From contig NZ_JABVBB010000016.1 in NCBI RefSeq assembly GCF_013346665.1, positions 1 through 53,701 on the forward strand: 53,701 nucleotides of DNA. The letters are read 5' to 3'. The DNA comes from Sulfitobacter maritimus (GTDB lineage Bacteria; Pseudomonadota; Alphaproteobacteria; Rhodobacterales; Rhodobacteraceae). A program made the position numbers and the translations under genes. The notes beneath the pieces were generated by a model, which saw nothing but the letters and a program-made list of their open reading frames with translations, had not been told where the DNA came from and ran no database searches. This document shows, piece by piece, positions 26,658-34,427 of the stretch (position 1 is the first letter of the stretch; every line of letters begins with the position of its first letter).

Positions 26658-27767
26658 ATGTCTTCTTCCCTTACTATAGATAGTGCAGAGATTCGACTGA
26701 TTGAGCTACCACTGCTCAATCCGTTCACGATCTCAAGCGGAACAATGTATAATAAAGTTTTTCCGTTACTTACACTACGCAGTGGCCATCTCGAAGGCTA
26801 CGGTGAAGGGGTCATGGACCTTCTTCCGAATTATTTGGAAGACACTATCCCCGGCGCTTTAGATTTGGCTGAGAAAGCAATTCTTCCGAAAGCTATGGGA
26901 AAGAGCTTCGACAATCCAGCAATGTTTGCGGAGATGCTAGAACCCTGGCGCGGGCATTGGATGACAAAAGCCATGTTCGAAACGGCTTTTTGGGATCTTT
27001 GGGCGAAATCCCTGCAGCTACCTTTGAGCACACTTCTAGGAGGGCTCAGGCGGTCTGTGCCAGTGGGAGTGTCTCTTGGGATTGATGAAATCAATGCGAC
27101 TGTTGAAAAGGCGAAAGCGCATGTCGCTCAAGGGTATCAGCGTATCAAACTAAAAATTAAGCCGGGCCATGACTTGGGTCTCGTTCGTGCTGTAAGGAAA
27201 GCGCTACCCGATACCCCCCTGACGGTTGACGCAAATACTGCCTATTCTCTCTCCGACATGAACCTGATGTATGCCCTTGATGAACTGAACTTAGACTACA
27301 TCGAGCAGCCGCTCGCATATGATGATCTGCACGATCATGCCGCCCTACAAGCCAGATTGAGAACCGCTATCTGCCTAGATGAAAGCATCCGATCGGCAAA
27401 GGATGCACGGAAGGCCCTCGAAACAGACGCAGCGAGGGTTATCAACATCAAGGTAGGACGTGTTGGAGGCTTCAGTGAGGCCCTACGGATACATGATATT
27501 GCCGCTGCGTTTGACGTACCGGTCTGGTGTGGCGGCATGTTAGAGGCGGGTGTGGGCCGCGCCCACAACATTCATTTGGCAAGCCTCCCAAATTTCTCTC
27601 TTCCTGGCGATACTTCCAGCTCGAGCCGCTATTTCAAGACGGACATCGTTAACGAGCCGTTAGAAACTGAAAATGGCGTGATGCCCGTGCCGTCAGGCCC
27701 TGGAATTGGTGTGACACTCAACCGAGAATTCCTGAGCGCTTCAACCTCTTGGTCTATAGAGCGCTGA
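26658..27767 (+). CDS. Enolase-superfamily N-acylamino-acid racemase/MenC-like enzyme
   Basis: 369 residues of the muconate-lactonising subgroup of the enolase superfamily. Catalytic residues read clearly: K164-x-K166 in RIKLKIKPG, metal ligands D191 (TVDANTAY), E216 (YIEQPLA) and D241 (CLDESI), and K265 (INIKVGRVGG). The stretch GGMLEAGVGRAHNIHLASLP followed by PGDTSSSSRYF is typical of N-succinylamino-acid racemases, which are also annotated as o-succinylbenzoate synthase (MenC type 2). No menaquinone genes are present and the gene follows a peptide-type binding protein under IclR. Racemisation or dehydration of an N-acyl amino acid is therefore the better guess. Dipeptide epimerase is a further possibility. 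Confidence 0.85.
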   Translation: MSSSLTIDSAEIRLIELPLLNPFTISSGTMYNKVFPLLTLRSGHLEGYGEGVMDLLPNYLEDTIPGALDLAEKAILPKAMGKSFDNPAMFAEMLEPWRGHWMTKAMFETAFWDLWAKSLQLPLSTLLGGLRRSVPVGVSLGIDEINATVEKAKAHVAQGYQRIKLKIKPGHDLGLVRAVRKALPDTPLTVDANTAYSLSDMNLMYALDELNLDYIEQPLAYDDLHDHAALQARLRTAICLDESIRSAKDARKALETDAARVINIKVGRVGGFSEALRIHDIAAAFDVPVWCGGMLEAGVGRAHNIHLASLPNFSLPGDTSSSSRYFKTDIVNEPLETENGVMPVPSGPGIGVTLNREFLSASTSWSIER

Positions 27768-27890
27768 CTGGAAGCTGCGCACGCAGCGCGGTGATATCTG
27801 ATAGACCGTTTTTGGTCATGGTTGCTCTCCTCGGACAAAAGTCGCACACCAAACCTTAGCGGAAGAACAACCATGGCCGCCAAGCGACTT

Positions 27891-27975
27891 GCACGGGCCT
27901 CGCTTCGCTATGCGAAGGCTCCGCTCAGCCCGCGCTACCAGCGGGAGTTACACCAACTGTCGGGGCACTGCTCAG
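27891..27975. repeat. Dispersed repeat copy B
   Basis: It matches 20464-20548 over its whole length, sharing GCTTCGCTATGCGAAGGCTC and CCAACTGT...CACTGCTCA. The left flanking terminal repeat of copy A is not retained here. Copies A and B are in the same orientation 7.4 kb apart. Confidence 0.65.
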
Positions 27976-28006
27976 ACCACAGGTGTATCTGTCCAAACCT
28001 AACGCG

Positions 28007-28099
28007 TTACCGGCCAGCTCCCAAGGCTAACGCGAGCGCGAGGCAAAGGCAGGCCGCCACAGCCAGCACCAGCAAATAAGATCCAAAAAATGCGATCAT
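28007..28099 (-). CDS. Candidate 30-aa single-span membrane protein
   Basis: An ATG at 28099 opens a 30-codon frame ending in TAA at 28007-28009. The product is almost entirely hydrophobic, MIAFFGSYLLVLAVAACLCL followed by ALALALGAGR, and would form one transmembrane helix. AGGATAGG lies upstream at SD distance. Small proteins of this kind often serve as subunits of transporters or oxidases. No partner is evident here. It could be chance, since the region is otherwise non-coding. Confidence 0.4.
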   Translation of the reverse strand: MIAFFGSYLLVLAVAACLCLALALALGAGR

Positions 28100-28362
28100 G
28101 ATCACACCTATCCTACAGCGCGCTCAAAGGCGCAGAACGTCTATGAGGCGCAATAGGACCAAAATACATCCCCAAGACATGTGGCACCAGATTTATGGCG
28201 AGGTCTCGCCCAAAGTGATTAACCGTTTATGCTCTCGTAGCCGGCGCCAAGCCTACCAGAAGGCCGCATTTGCAAGGATTTATCCGAAATTAGTGAACTT
28301 GTGCAGCAAGGGAGAACTTTTGCCCTCCTGCGCCTCACTACGCCACCTGAAGGCGAGCGGCG

Positions 28363-29796
28363 TCAAAGCGCTCCCGCAAAAGGATCGTCCACCACACCAA
28401 TAAGATTGAAGATGAACTGTCCGCTATTATCTGCAGAAGCAGCATCAAAGTAACGATCAATGCTGTCCTTCGCCGCCTCTACGTTTGAGGTGGCTTGATC
28501 GCCAAAGATGTTCAGGATTTCTTGGGCGTCCGACACATCTGACATGCCTTTGATGGCGGAAAAGTAGACACCAAGATCCGCTTTGTGGGAAAGATAGGTA
28601 ATGTCGCCTCCTTGCGCGCCTCCTATGATACTAAGCACGAAGGTTGCCGGGGACAGGGACCCGTTACTCAGATGAGTGGTCCAAAAGTTAAATCCGGCCT
28701 GATCAGGTGTACGGCCCAAGACATTTGCATAGACTGCACTTACAAAACCGGACGTATCGCCTGTATTGGGGTACAGCGCTTTGGCTTCTGCGGATTGGGA
28801 AAAGTGGCTCGCGATGGTATGCATATCCATACCTTCCGCCAGTTTATCCGCCCAGAAGTATAGCCCCTCGGCATCGGCAGCACGTCCAAAGTAGGCGACA
28901 TAGACTTTCGCCAAATCAGAAAACTTGGATGAGCTGAGCCGTGTCAGACTGGAGTAGTCTTCCAAGTCCATAAGGTGATCTGAAAACGCCAGCTGTTCTA
29001 TGTCGATTAGGGTGTCTCGCCCTTCCGAGCCCTCCCGATCTGTGATGCGCGTCGCACTCTTACTGATCGTAAGAGTATAGCTCCCCCTGGCCCCCAAATA
29101 GGCGGCGGTATCAATCCCAGCACGCCCATCGATGGTATCGTTGCTACCACCACCAAACAAGAAATCCGCTTCAGCGCTTCCCCTCAGCGTGTTTCGGCCC
29201 GAGAAATCCTGACCTCGGCTGGGAGCAAGATCTCCTGCATATTTCGTCGTATCGATATCTGAATCCCACTCGGCCTTCCCCAATAGACCGCCGGCCGGAA
29301 GGTTGGTGAAATCGATCGTCAATGTTGTATAAAGGTCCCCCTGGGCAGGCCGCTCAACGAGATTCACCTCACCAGAGTACGTCGCTGTTACGCGGCCACC
29401 CATTTCTTCGAAACCCGGTGCCAGTCTGAATGGAAACCCGACATGTGATGTAGGTGTGTTACCACCAGCTGAGCCTTCACTGGCCAATGAGATGTCAAAC
29501 ACCGAACTGGCCGGGGACAGGTCGATCTCAAGAGATGCCAACCGCTTGCTGGCTGACAATTCATGGACACCAAAACTATAGGATAGCGCCACACTCTTAC
29601 CGGCCGCCCCACCTCTCGTCCATTGGTCGAGCGCACGCCAGATCAGCTCTTCTGAAGTACCATCCGCGAAAATGGCCGTAACTTCGGCCCCTGCCAAGTC
29701 AACGCCACGCGATACGGTATCTTCTCGAATACCAAAAACAGTTTCATGGGCGTCTCGCCGATTTGTCGCGATGTCAATTTTGGTTCGTGGGGGCAC
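28363..29796 (-). CDS. Secreted RTX/DUF4214-domain protein
   Basis: I place the start at GTG 29796, six bases after GGAG; a TTG three bases earlier is too close to the SD. The product is about 477 residues. Residues 1-190 form an unrecognised beta-rich region (VDLAGAEVTAIFADGTSEEL). A short RTX calcium-binding stretch follows (LRGSAEADFLFGGGSNDTID). Then come a linker reading GRDTLIDIEQLAFSDH and a DUF4214 domain from about 285 (KVYVAYFGRAADAEGLYFWA and AVYANVLGRTPDQAGFNFW). There is no N-terminal signal peptide, as expected for type I secretion with a C-terminal signal. DUF4214 proteins are common in Rhodobacterales and are often linked to surface layers or glycans. No type I exporter genes are in the window. 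Confidence 0.83.
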   Translation of the reverse strand: MPPRTKIDIATNRRDAHETVFGIREDTVSRGVDLAGAEVTAIFADGTSEELIWRALDQWTRGGAAGKSVALSYSFGVHELSASKRLASLEIDLSPASSVFDISLASEGSAGGNTPTSHVGFPFRLAPGFEEMGGRVTATYSGEVNLVERPAQGDLYTTLTIDFTNLPAGGLLGKAEWDSDIDTTKYAGDLAPSRGQDFSGRNTLRGSAEADFLFGGGSNDTIDGRAGIDTAAYLGARGSYTLTISKSATRITDREGSEGRDTLIDIEQLAFSDHLMDLEDYSSLTRLSSSKFSDLAKVYVAYFGRAADAEGLYFWADKLAEGMDMHTIASHFSQSAEAKALYPNTGDTSGFVSAVYANVLGRTPDQAGFNFWTTHLSNGSLSPATFVLSIIGGAQGGDITYLSHKADLGVYFSAIKGMSDVSDAQEILNIFGDQATSNVEAAKDSIDRYFDAASADNSGQFIFNLIGVVDDPFAGAL

Positions 29797-30034
29797 CAAT
29801 TTCTCCAGCCTTAAATGCGTCTAAGCGCTTTTCTCTAAAGACCGCAGTCCGTAAAGCACGCTTTGCAGCTACCTAAAGTCAGAGCTGCCTCTACAGGCAC
29901 CACCACAATATGCCATTAACAGGACGGAAAGCAGTCGAAAATAGGGCTTTAGCGCTCGAATGACGCAATGACCAACTTTGGCACTCCCCGCCCACCGCGA
30001 ATAGTGGGATAGATCTCACACCAGACCATGGTGC

Positions 30035-30175
30035 CTAGTGCATTTTTGAAGGCGGGACATCTTTGGTACTTGCATGATGGATGAAGTACGCGCGAGCCTC
30101 ATCTATGAGCCCAAAACGCTCGATGTATTTCACAAGAACCTTCTCAAGCAACTCTATCCGTTCTGGATCACTCAA
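30035..30175 (-). CDS. Small 46-aa helical protein
   Basis: A 46-codon frame on the minus strand starts at TTG 30175, seven bases after GAGGGG, and stops with TAG at 30035-30037. The product begins MSDPERIELLEKVLVKYIER and continues FGLIDEARAYFIHHASTKDV. It is a convincing amphipathic two-helix protein, similar in pattern to tiny Rhodobacterales proteins of the type ERxxLLxxxVxxYxERFGLTxEARAxF. A GTG 15 bases upstream is an alternative start. Function unknown. It lies alone between the TetR gene and the RTX gene. Confidence 0.6.
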   Translation of the reverse strand: MSDPERIELLEKVLVKYIERFGLIDEARAYFIHHASTKDVPPSKMH

Positions 30176-30428
30176 CTCTCTACCCCTCACAGCAAAACAT
30201 TGATGCGGGCATATCCGTCGGCCCGCGTCAGGTTATAAAGCCATATATACTATCATAGGGTTAAAATCTGGGAGGAAGCTCTTTGATCGGGGCGGCACCG
30301 TGAGAGTCCGGGCTTTCTTCACTCAAGTAAATTCAAGCCCTCGAAACCTCGTACACCGGTATAGGCGCAGGAATTAGCGCTTCTGTTAAAAGTTACTAGA
30401 TAGCGCAGTACGTTCAGGGGAATTGCTC

Positions 30429-31019
30429 CTAGGTTTGTTCAATCCCACCAAGAAATATGTCCCAAATTCTATCGAACACATTCTCAGCTGATGCGCCGTC
30501 CACTGCGCACAGCATAGGGGTCCGATTGAGCGCATCATATAAAAGTCGAGTAAAGATAGTTAGATCGACATCTCGGATGAGACCTTGATGTAGCGCTTCA
30601 TCAAGAAGTATCCTTATGCTATCCATGTCATTCCTCAAGAGTATCGCCGCCTCTGGAATTTGCATGAGAAAATCAAAGCTATAAGAGATTATCTTGCCGG
30701 GCCGCATGCTCACCGTTGCGAGGGCATAGCTGCGGGCCTTCGCCTTCAACTTAAGCAAAGGATCATCCAGCCCTGCCATCTCCCGCGCCGCTTTGCGGTT
30801 CATTTTGTCGAGCGCCTTTTGAAGGACGGCTACAACAAGGTCGTCCTTGTCCTTGTAATAATAGTAGAGGCTTGCTCTTGTAACGCCTAGTTCAGCGCCA
30901 ATTTGGTCTAGGGTAGTTGCTGCTATACCCTGTCTTGCAAAGAAAATTTCGGCCAACTCAAGGATGGCTTGCCGACGCAGTTCCTGCCTTCGATCTTTGC
31001 GGGACGTCATAAACGACAT
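30429..31019 (-). CDS. TetR/AcrR-family regulator
   Basis: 196 residues. The N-terminal helix-turn-helix is typical of the family: RRQAILELAEIFFARQGIAA, then TLDQIGAELGVTRASLYYYY and KDKDDLVVAVL. The C-terminal ligand domain is all-helical (LMQIPEAAILLRNDMDSIRI). TetR proteins usually repress a divergent or adjacent transporter or catabolic gene. Here the plus-strand side holds only the IS21 relic and the rraA-like gene, so the natural target may have been displaced by the IS insertion. Start at ATG 31019; ATG 31010 is possible. Confidence 0.9.
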   Translation of the reverse strand: MSFMTSRKDRRQELRRQAILELAEIFFARQGIAATTLDQIGAELGVTRASLYYYYKDKDDLVVAVLQKALDKMNRKAAREMAGLDDPLLKLKAKARSYALATVSMRPGKIISYSFDFLMQIPEAAILLRNDMDSIRILLDEALHQGLIRDVDLTIFTRLLYDALNRTPMLCAVDGASAENVFDRIWDIFLGGIEQT

Positions 31020-31139
31020 GACCTTTCATAGTGAACTTGGAAAACTGCAGCAAAGTGGCCTTTAACCACTCTGGTTGCAACCTGTACAAGAATATATCGC
31101 GACAGCAACTAAGGTCTTGTCACAGAACAGCGCCCAGGC

Positions 31140-31345
31140 CTGTTGATTGTCATTGAGAACTGACCCGGTATTTTCACCGAGATTTGACCCACCCTCAGTT
31201 ATGCGTCGTGGTTTATGACGCGGTCAATGTTTTGGTCTCCTTTCCTGTTTTCTTTGCAGCCTCAGCGCTGGCCTTGAAGCGGTAGCTATCGTTTCCAGTC
31301 TCGAGGATGTGGCAGCGGTGGGTAAGCCGATCGGGGTTTGATCTT
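31140..31345 (-). mobile_element. IS21-family remnant: terminal repeat and istB 3' end
   Basis: The last about 44 codons of an IstB-type ATPase read DRLTHRCHILETGNDSYRFK and end at 31213. Outside the stop lies the terminal sequence TGTTGATTGTCATTGAGAAC starting near 31140, with a second TTTGACCC motif near 31185, as in IS21-family ends. The rest of the element is deleted; the broken edge is about 45 bp from the rraA-like gene. Confidence 0.75.
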
Positions 31346-31391
31346 CGCCCCCGCGCGGGCCACAAATGACAGGCCATAAGGAGCCCTCCAG

Positions 31392-31889
31392 ATGACCCAA
31401 CCCGTGATCGTGACCCCTGATCTTTATGACCTATACCACACCGACCTACAGGTCTGCGCGCTCCAGTTCCGCCAGTTTGGCAGGCCGCTGAGCTACTTTG
31501 GCCCATGCCAGACGCTCTCAACATTCGAGGACCACCGCCCGGTGCTGCGCGCGCTTGAGCAGCCTGGCGCGGGTCGTGTGCTGGTCGTCGATGCAGCCGG
31601 GTCGATGCGCGTGGGGGTGATGGGGGACCGATTGGCGGAAATCGCGGCACGCAACGGCTGGCGTGGGGTAGTGATCAACGGGGTGATCCGTGACAGCCGG
31701 GGGATTGATGCGCTGGAGATAGGCGTTCATGCGCTCGGCACCACCGCCCGGCGCGGTAATACACCAACCGAAGGGCGGATGGGCGTGCGCGTCAGCTTTG
31801 GCGACATTACCATAAAACCCGGCGATTGGGTCTATGCGGACGCGGATTGCGTTATCACCGCCCCGCGCGAACTGTCTCTGCCAGCGTGA
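31392..31889 (+). CDS. RraA-family aldolase/decarboxylase or RNase E regulator homologue
   Basis: 165 residues spanning the RraA/HMG-aldolase fold. It opens TPDLYDLYHTDLQVCALQFR. The active-site G-D-x20-R-D signature is visible from GVMGDRLAEIAARNGWRGVV through INGVIRD, and the C-terminus reads GDWVYADADCVITAPREL. Class II pyruvate aldolases with this motif (4-hydroxy-4-methyl-2-oxoglutarate aldolase) also decarboxylate oxaloacetate. The protein is short, like RraA proper, so both names are possible. AAGGAG lies eight bases before the ATG. It converges on the M32 peptidase gene with 19 bp between. An oxaloacetate decarboxylase would suit downstream use of aspartate (inference). Confidence 0.83.
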   Translation: MTQPVIVTPDLYDLYHTDLQVCALQFRQFGRPLSYFGPCQTLSTFEDHRPVLRALEQPGAGRVLVVDAAGSMRVGVMGDRLAEIAARNGWRGVVINGVIRDSRGIDALEIGVHALGTTARRGNTPTEGRMGVRVSFGDITIKPGDWVYADADCVITAPRELSLPA

Positions 31890-31908
31890 CTCAGCAAGGG
31901 CGCTAAAC

Positions 31909-33405
31909 CTATTCGGCGAACTTTCCCCGAAGATAAGCAAGGTAGGACGTTGGGTCATAAGCCTCGGCTCCGATACCGCCGAGTATCTCCGCCCGGCTGC
32001 ACGACCGCCCGTGCTGCCAAACTAAATCGCCAAGTGCGGCCTGCACCGGCGCATAGTCGCCCGAAATCACCCCCTCGCGCACGGCGGGTCGCGTCTGATC
32101 CAGATGCGCCATGATCTGTGCCGCGGTCGAATTTCCCAGCGTATAGGTCGGGAAAGACCCGATATAGCCGTGCGACCAATGCACGTCCTGCAAGCACCCC
32201 ATGCCATCGTCCGGCACATCTAGTCCCAGATCGGACTTCATCGCCGCGTTCCATGCCTCGGGCACATCTGCAACGTCCAGCGAGCCGTCCATCAGTGCCA
32301 TCTCGATCTTCACCCGCAGCATGATATGCAGATCATAAGTCAACTCATCCGCCTCGACCCGGGTAAGACCCGGCGAGACGCGGTTAATCGCGGCGACGAA
32401 CTCGTCCTCGCTAACGTCGGAGAGTTGTTCGGGGAAGGTGTCACGCAGCCGCCCGTAATGCACCGCCCAGAACGCCGGCGTGCGGCCAATGTGGTTTTCC
32501 AACAGGCGCGACTGACTTTCGTGCATGCCAAAACTGGTGCCCGCGACAGCGTATAGCCCAATCATATCCGTCGCATGCGCCCCGCGTGTCAGCGCCGGGG
32601 CTGCGCCCATCTCATAAAGCGCGTGGCCCGCTTCGTGGATCGTGCCGAAGATCGACATCGGCAGGTAATTTGGGTTCCAGCGCGAGGTGATCCGCACGTC
32701 GTTGCGCGTCATGGAAATCTCAAACGGATGCACTGCCGTATCAAGCCGCCCGCGGGCCATGTCATAGCCAAGTGCTTCGGCAATATAGGCACAGAAGGCT
32801 TGCTGGTCCTCTACCGGATAATTGCGGAACAGGAAATCACTGCGCGGGGCAGGGCAGGCCAAGACGGCATCCAAAATAGGGCGAATACCATCGCGCAATT
32901 GATCGAAGAAACTGGTGAGTTTTGCCGCCGTTGCCCCCGGTTCAAACACATCGGCCATAGGATCATAGGGATGATCGTCATAGCCAAGCGCCTGCGCCTT
33001 CTCGCGCGCCAGATCGACGATACTCTGCAGATGCGGTTGAAACAGCGCGAAATCGCCGGTCCGTCGCGCCTCGGTCCAGGCAGCCCCGGCGGTGATCGAC
33101 TGTTCGGCCTGTCGACGCAACAGATCAGCGGGGATGCGGCCGTGATGGGCGCGCGCATCCTGCACCGCAAGCGCAGCGCGGCGATCGAGGTCGGATGGCT
33201 TCCCATTCAGCATAGCCTCGGCAGCTTCGCCCATGCCGGGGTCCAAAATCATCTCGCGCGCGATTCCCATCAAGGTGGCAATCTGATGGCCGCGGGTTTC
33301 GGCTCCGCCTGCGGGCATCATCACCCGCGCATCCCAGTTCAGCAGGTTCACCGAAACCAGCACATCGTTCAACCGTGCCACCCGGGTGTTCAAGGAATGG
33401 CTCAT
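31909..33405 (-). CDS. M32-family metallocarboxypeptidase
   Basis: 498 residues, the normal length for the thermostable carboxypeptidase 1 family. The zinc site is visible at about residue 256 (IHEAGHALYE, HExxH). Other family landmarks are LLNWDARVMMPAGGAETRGH near the N-terminus, MTRNDVRITSRWNPNYLP, and DVHWSHGYIGSFPTYTLGNS near the C-terminus. M32 enzymes are cytoplasmic and remove C-terminal residues, broadly except Pro. It is the last gene of the dpp-type operon, sharing 4 bp with the ATPase gene upstream. It is well placed to trim peptides imported by that transporter. Confidence 0.93.
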   Translation of the reverse strand: MSHSLNTRVARLNDVLVSVNLLNWDARVMMPAGGAETRGHQIATLMGIAREMILDPGMGEAAEAMLNGKPSDLDRRAALAVQDARAHHGRIPADLLRRQAEQSITAGAAWTEARRTGDFALFQPHLQSIVDLAREKAQALGYDDHPYDPMADVFEPGATAAKLTSFFDQLRDGIRPILDAVLACPAPRSDFLFRNYPVEDQQAFCAYIAEALGYDMARGRLDTAVHPFEISMTRNDVRITSRWNPNYLPMSIFGTIHEAGHALYEMGAAPALTRGAHATDMIGLYAVAGTSFGMHESQSRLLENHIGRTPAFWAVHYGRLRDTFPEQLSDVSEDEFVAAINRVSPGLTRVEADELTYDLHIMLRVKIEMALMDGSLDVADVPEAWNAAMKSDLGLDVPDDGMGCLQDVHWSHGYIGSFPTYTLGNSTAAQIMAHLDQTRPAVREGVISGDYAPVQAALGDLVWQHGRSCSRAEILGGIGAEAYDPTSYLAYLRGKFAE

Positions 33406-34427
33406 GCGGTGGCTCCAGTCTGCGTGCCGGTGCCACCATCCTGTAGGTGGCAGGCGACGCTGCGGTTGTCGGATGGGGTCACAAGGCGCGGCACTTCGGC
33501 CTTGCAGCGCGGCCCGGCCAACGGACAGCGCGGATGAAAGGCGCAGCCCTTAGGCGGGTTGATTGGGGAGGGGATCTCGCCCTTGATCGGATGAAAACGC
33601 GCGCGCCCCGTGCCGAGCGTCGGGACCGAGCCGAACAGCGCCTCGGTATAGGGGTGCAATGGTTTGGCGTAGAGTTCATCCGCTGGCGCGGTCTCAACCA
33701 CGCGGCCTAGGTACATGATCGCGACCCGGTCGCAGACATGGCGCACGACCGAGAGGTCATGGCTAATAAACAGCGCCGTCAGATCCAACTCGCGCCGCAG
33801 CTTCATAAAGAGATTAAGCACCTGCGCCTGAATGGACACGTCGAGCGAGGCCACGGCCTCGTCCAGCACCAGTAGATCTGGCTGCATTGCCAAGGCCCGC
33901 GCAATGGCGACCCGCTGACGTTGCCCACCTGAGAACTGATGTGGCAGACGGTTGGCATAGGCACCCTCAAGCCCCACCTGTTCCAGTAGGCTGCGCACCC
34001 GTTCCTGCACTTCACGCGCCGGGATCAGCCCGTGAATACGTGGACCTTCGGCAATGATCTCGCCCACCTTCATGCGCGGATTGAGGCTGGCAAACGGATC
34101 TTGGTGGATCATCTGAACGCGCGTCGTCAGTTTTTCAACATTTCCGCGATGATCACGTGCCACCGGCTTACCTTCGAGCGTCACCGTACCCTCAGTTGGC
34201 GCATAGATGCCAGAAACGACGCGGCCCATGGAAGATTTTCCACAGCCGGATTCTCCAACGATGCCGAGCACCTCGCCACGCGCCACGCTCAGTGTTACAT
34301 CATTGACCGCATGCACAGTCTGGGTCGAATTTCGGCCCGTGAGCTTATCGATTCCGCTAACTATCGGCCCCGGCTTTCGGGTGAACCGCTTAGAAACGCC
34401 GTCGATTTTCAGGATGGGATCGGTCAT
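33402..34427 (-). CDS. Oligopeptide ABC transporter ATPase (DppF/OppF type)
   Basis: 341 residues. Walker A GESGCGKSS, signature FSGGQRQRVAIARAL, Walker B LLVLDEAVASLD (Ala where DEP is usual) and the peptide-transporter C-terminal domain (SPINPPKGCAFHPRCPLAGP with its Cys cluster). It overlaps the upstream ATPase gene and the downstream peptidase gene by 4 bp each. Its partner is the DppD-type ATPase next door, giving the usual heterodimeric motor on the cytoplasmic face. Confidence 0.93.
   Translation of the reverse strand: MTDPILKIDGVSKRFTRKPGPIVSGIDKLTGRNSTQTVHAVNDVTLSVARGEVLGIVGESGCGKSSMGRVVSGIYAPTEGTVTLEGKPVARDHRGNVEKLTTRVQMIHQDPFASLNPRMKVGEIIAEGPRIHGLIPAREVQERVRSLLEQVGLEGAYANRLPHQFSGGQRQRVAIARALAMQPDLLVLDEAVASLDVSIQAQVLNLFMKLRRELDLTALFISHDLSVVRHVCDRVAIMYLGRVVETAPADELYAKPLHPYTEALFGSVPTLGTGRARFHPIKGEIPSPINPPKGCAFHPRCPLAGPRCKAEVPRLVTPSDNRSVACHLQDGGTGTQTGATA

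Larger units (their letters stand above)
27768..28362. other. Intergenic stretch with repeat copy B and a small ORF
   Basis: About 600 bp between the racemase gene and the RTX/DUF4214 gene. It contains the dispersed repeat at 27891-27975 and a 30-codon membrane-protein ORF at 28007-28099. The frame at 28098-28403 has basic low-complexity composition and overlaps the next gene, so it is not called. Confidence 0.5.

Noticed and set aside
26658..27767. MenC (o-succinylbenzoate synthase) in menaquinone synthesis
   Set aside because: No other menaquinone genes; context is peptide uptake. The same motifs fit N-acylamino-acid racemases.
28098..28403. A 101-codon plus-strand frame
   Set aside because: Basic, low-complexity product that overlaps the end of the RTX/DUF4214 gene; no SD-like sequence.
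30225..30428. Possible structured RNA upstream region with GGGAGGAAGCTC
   Set aside because: Looks slightly like an RNase P or riboswitch fragment but no consistent pairing could be drawn.
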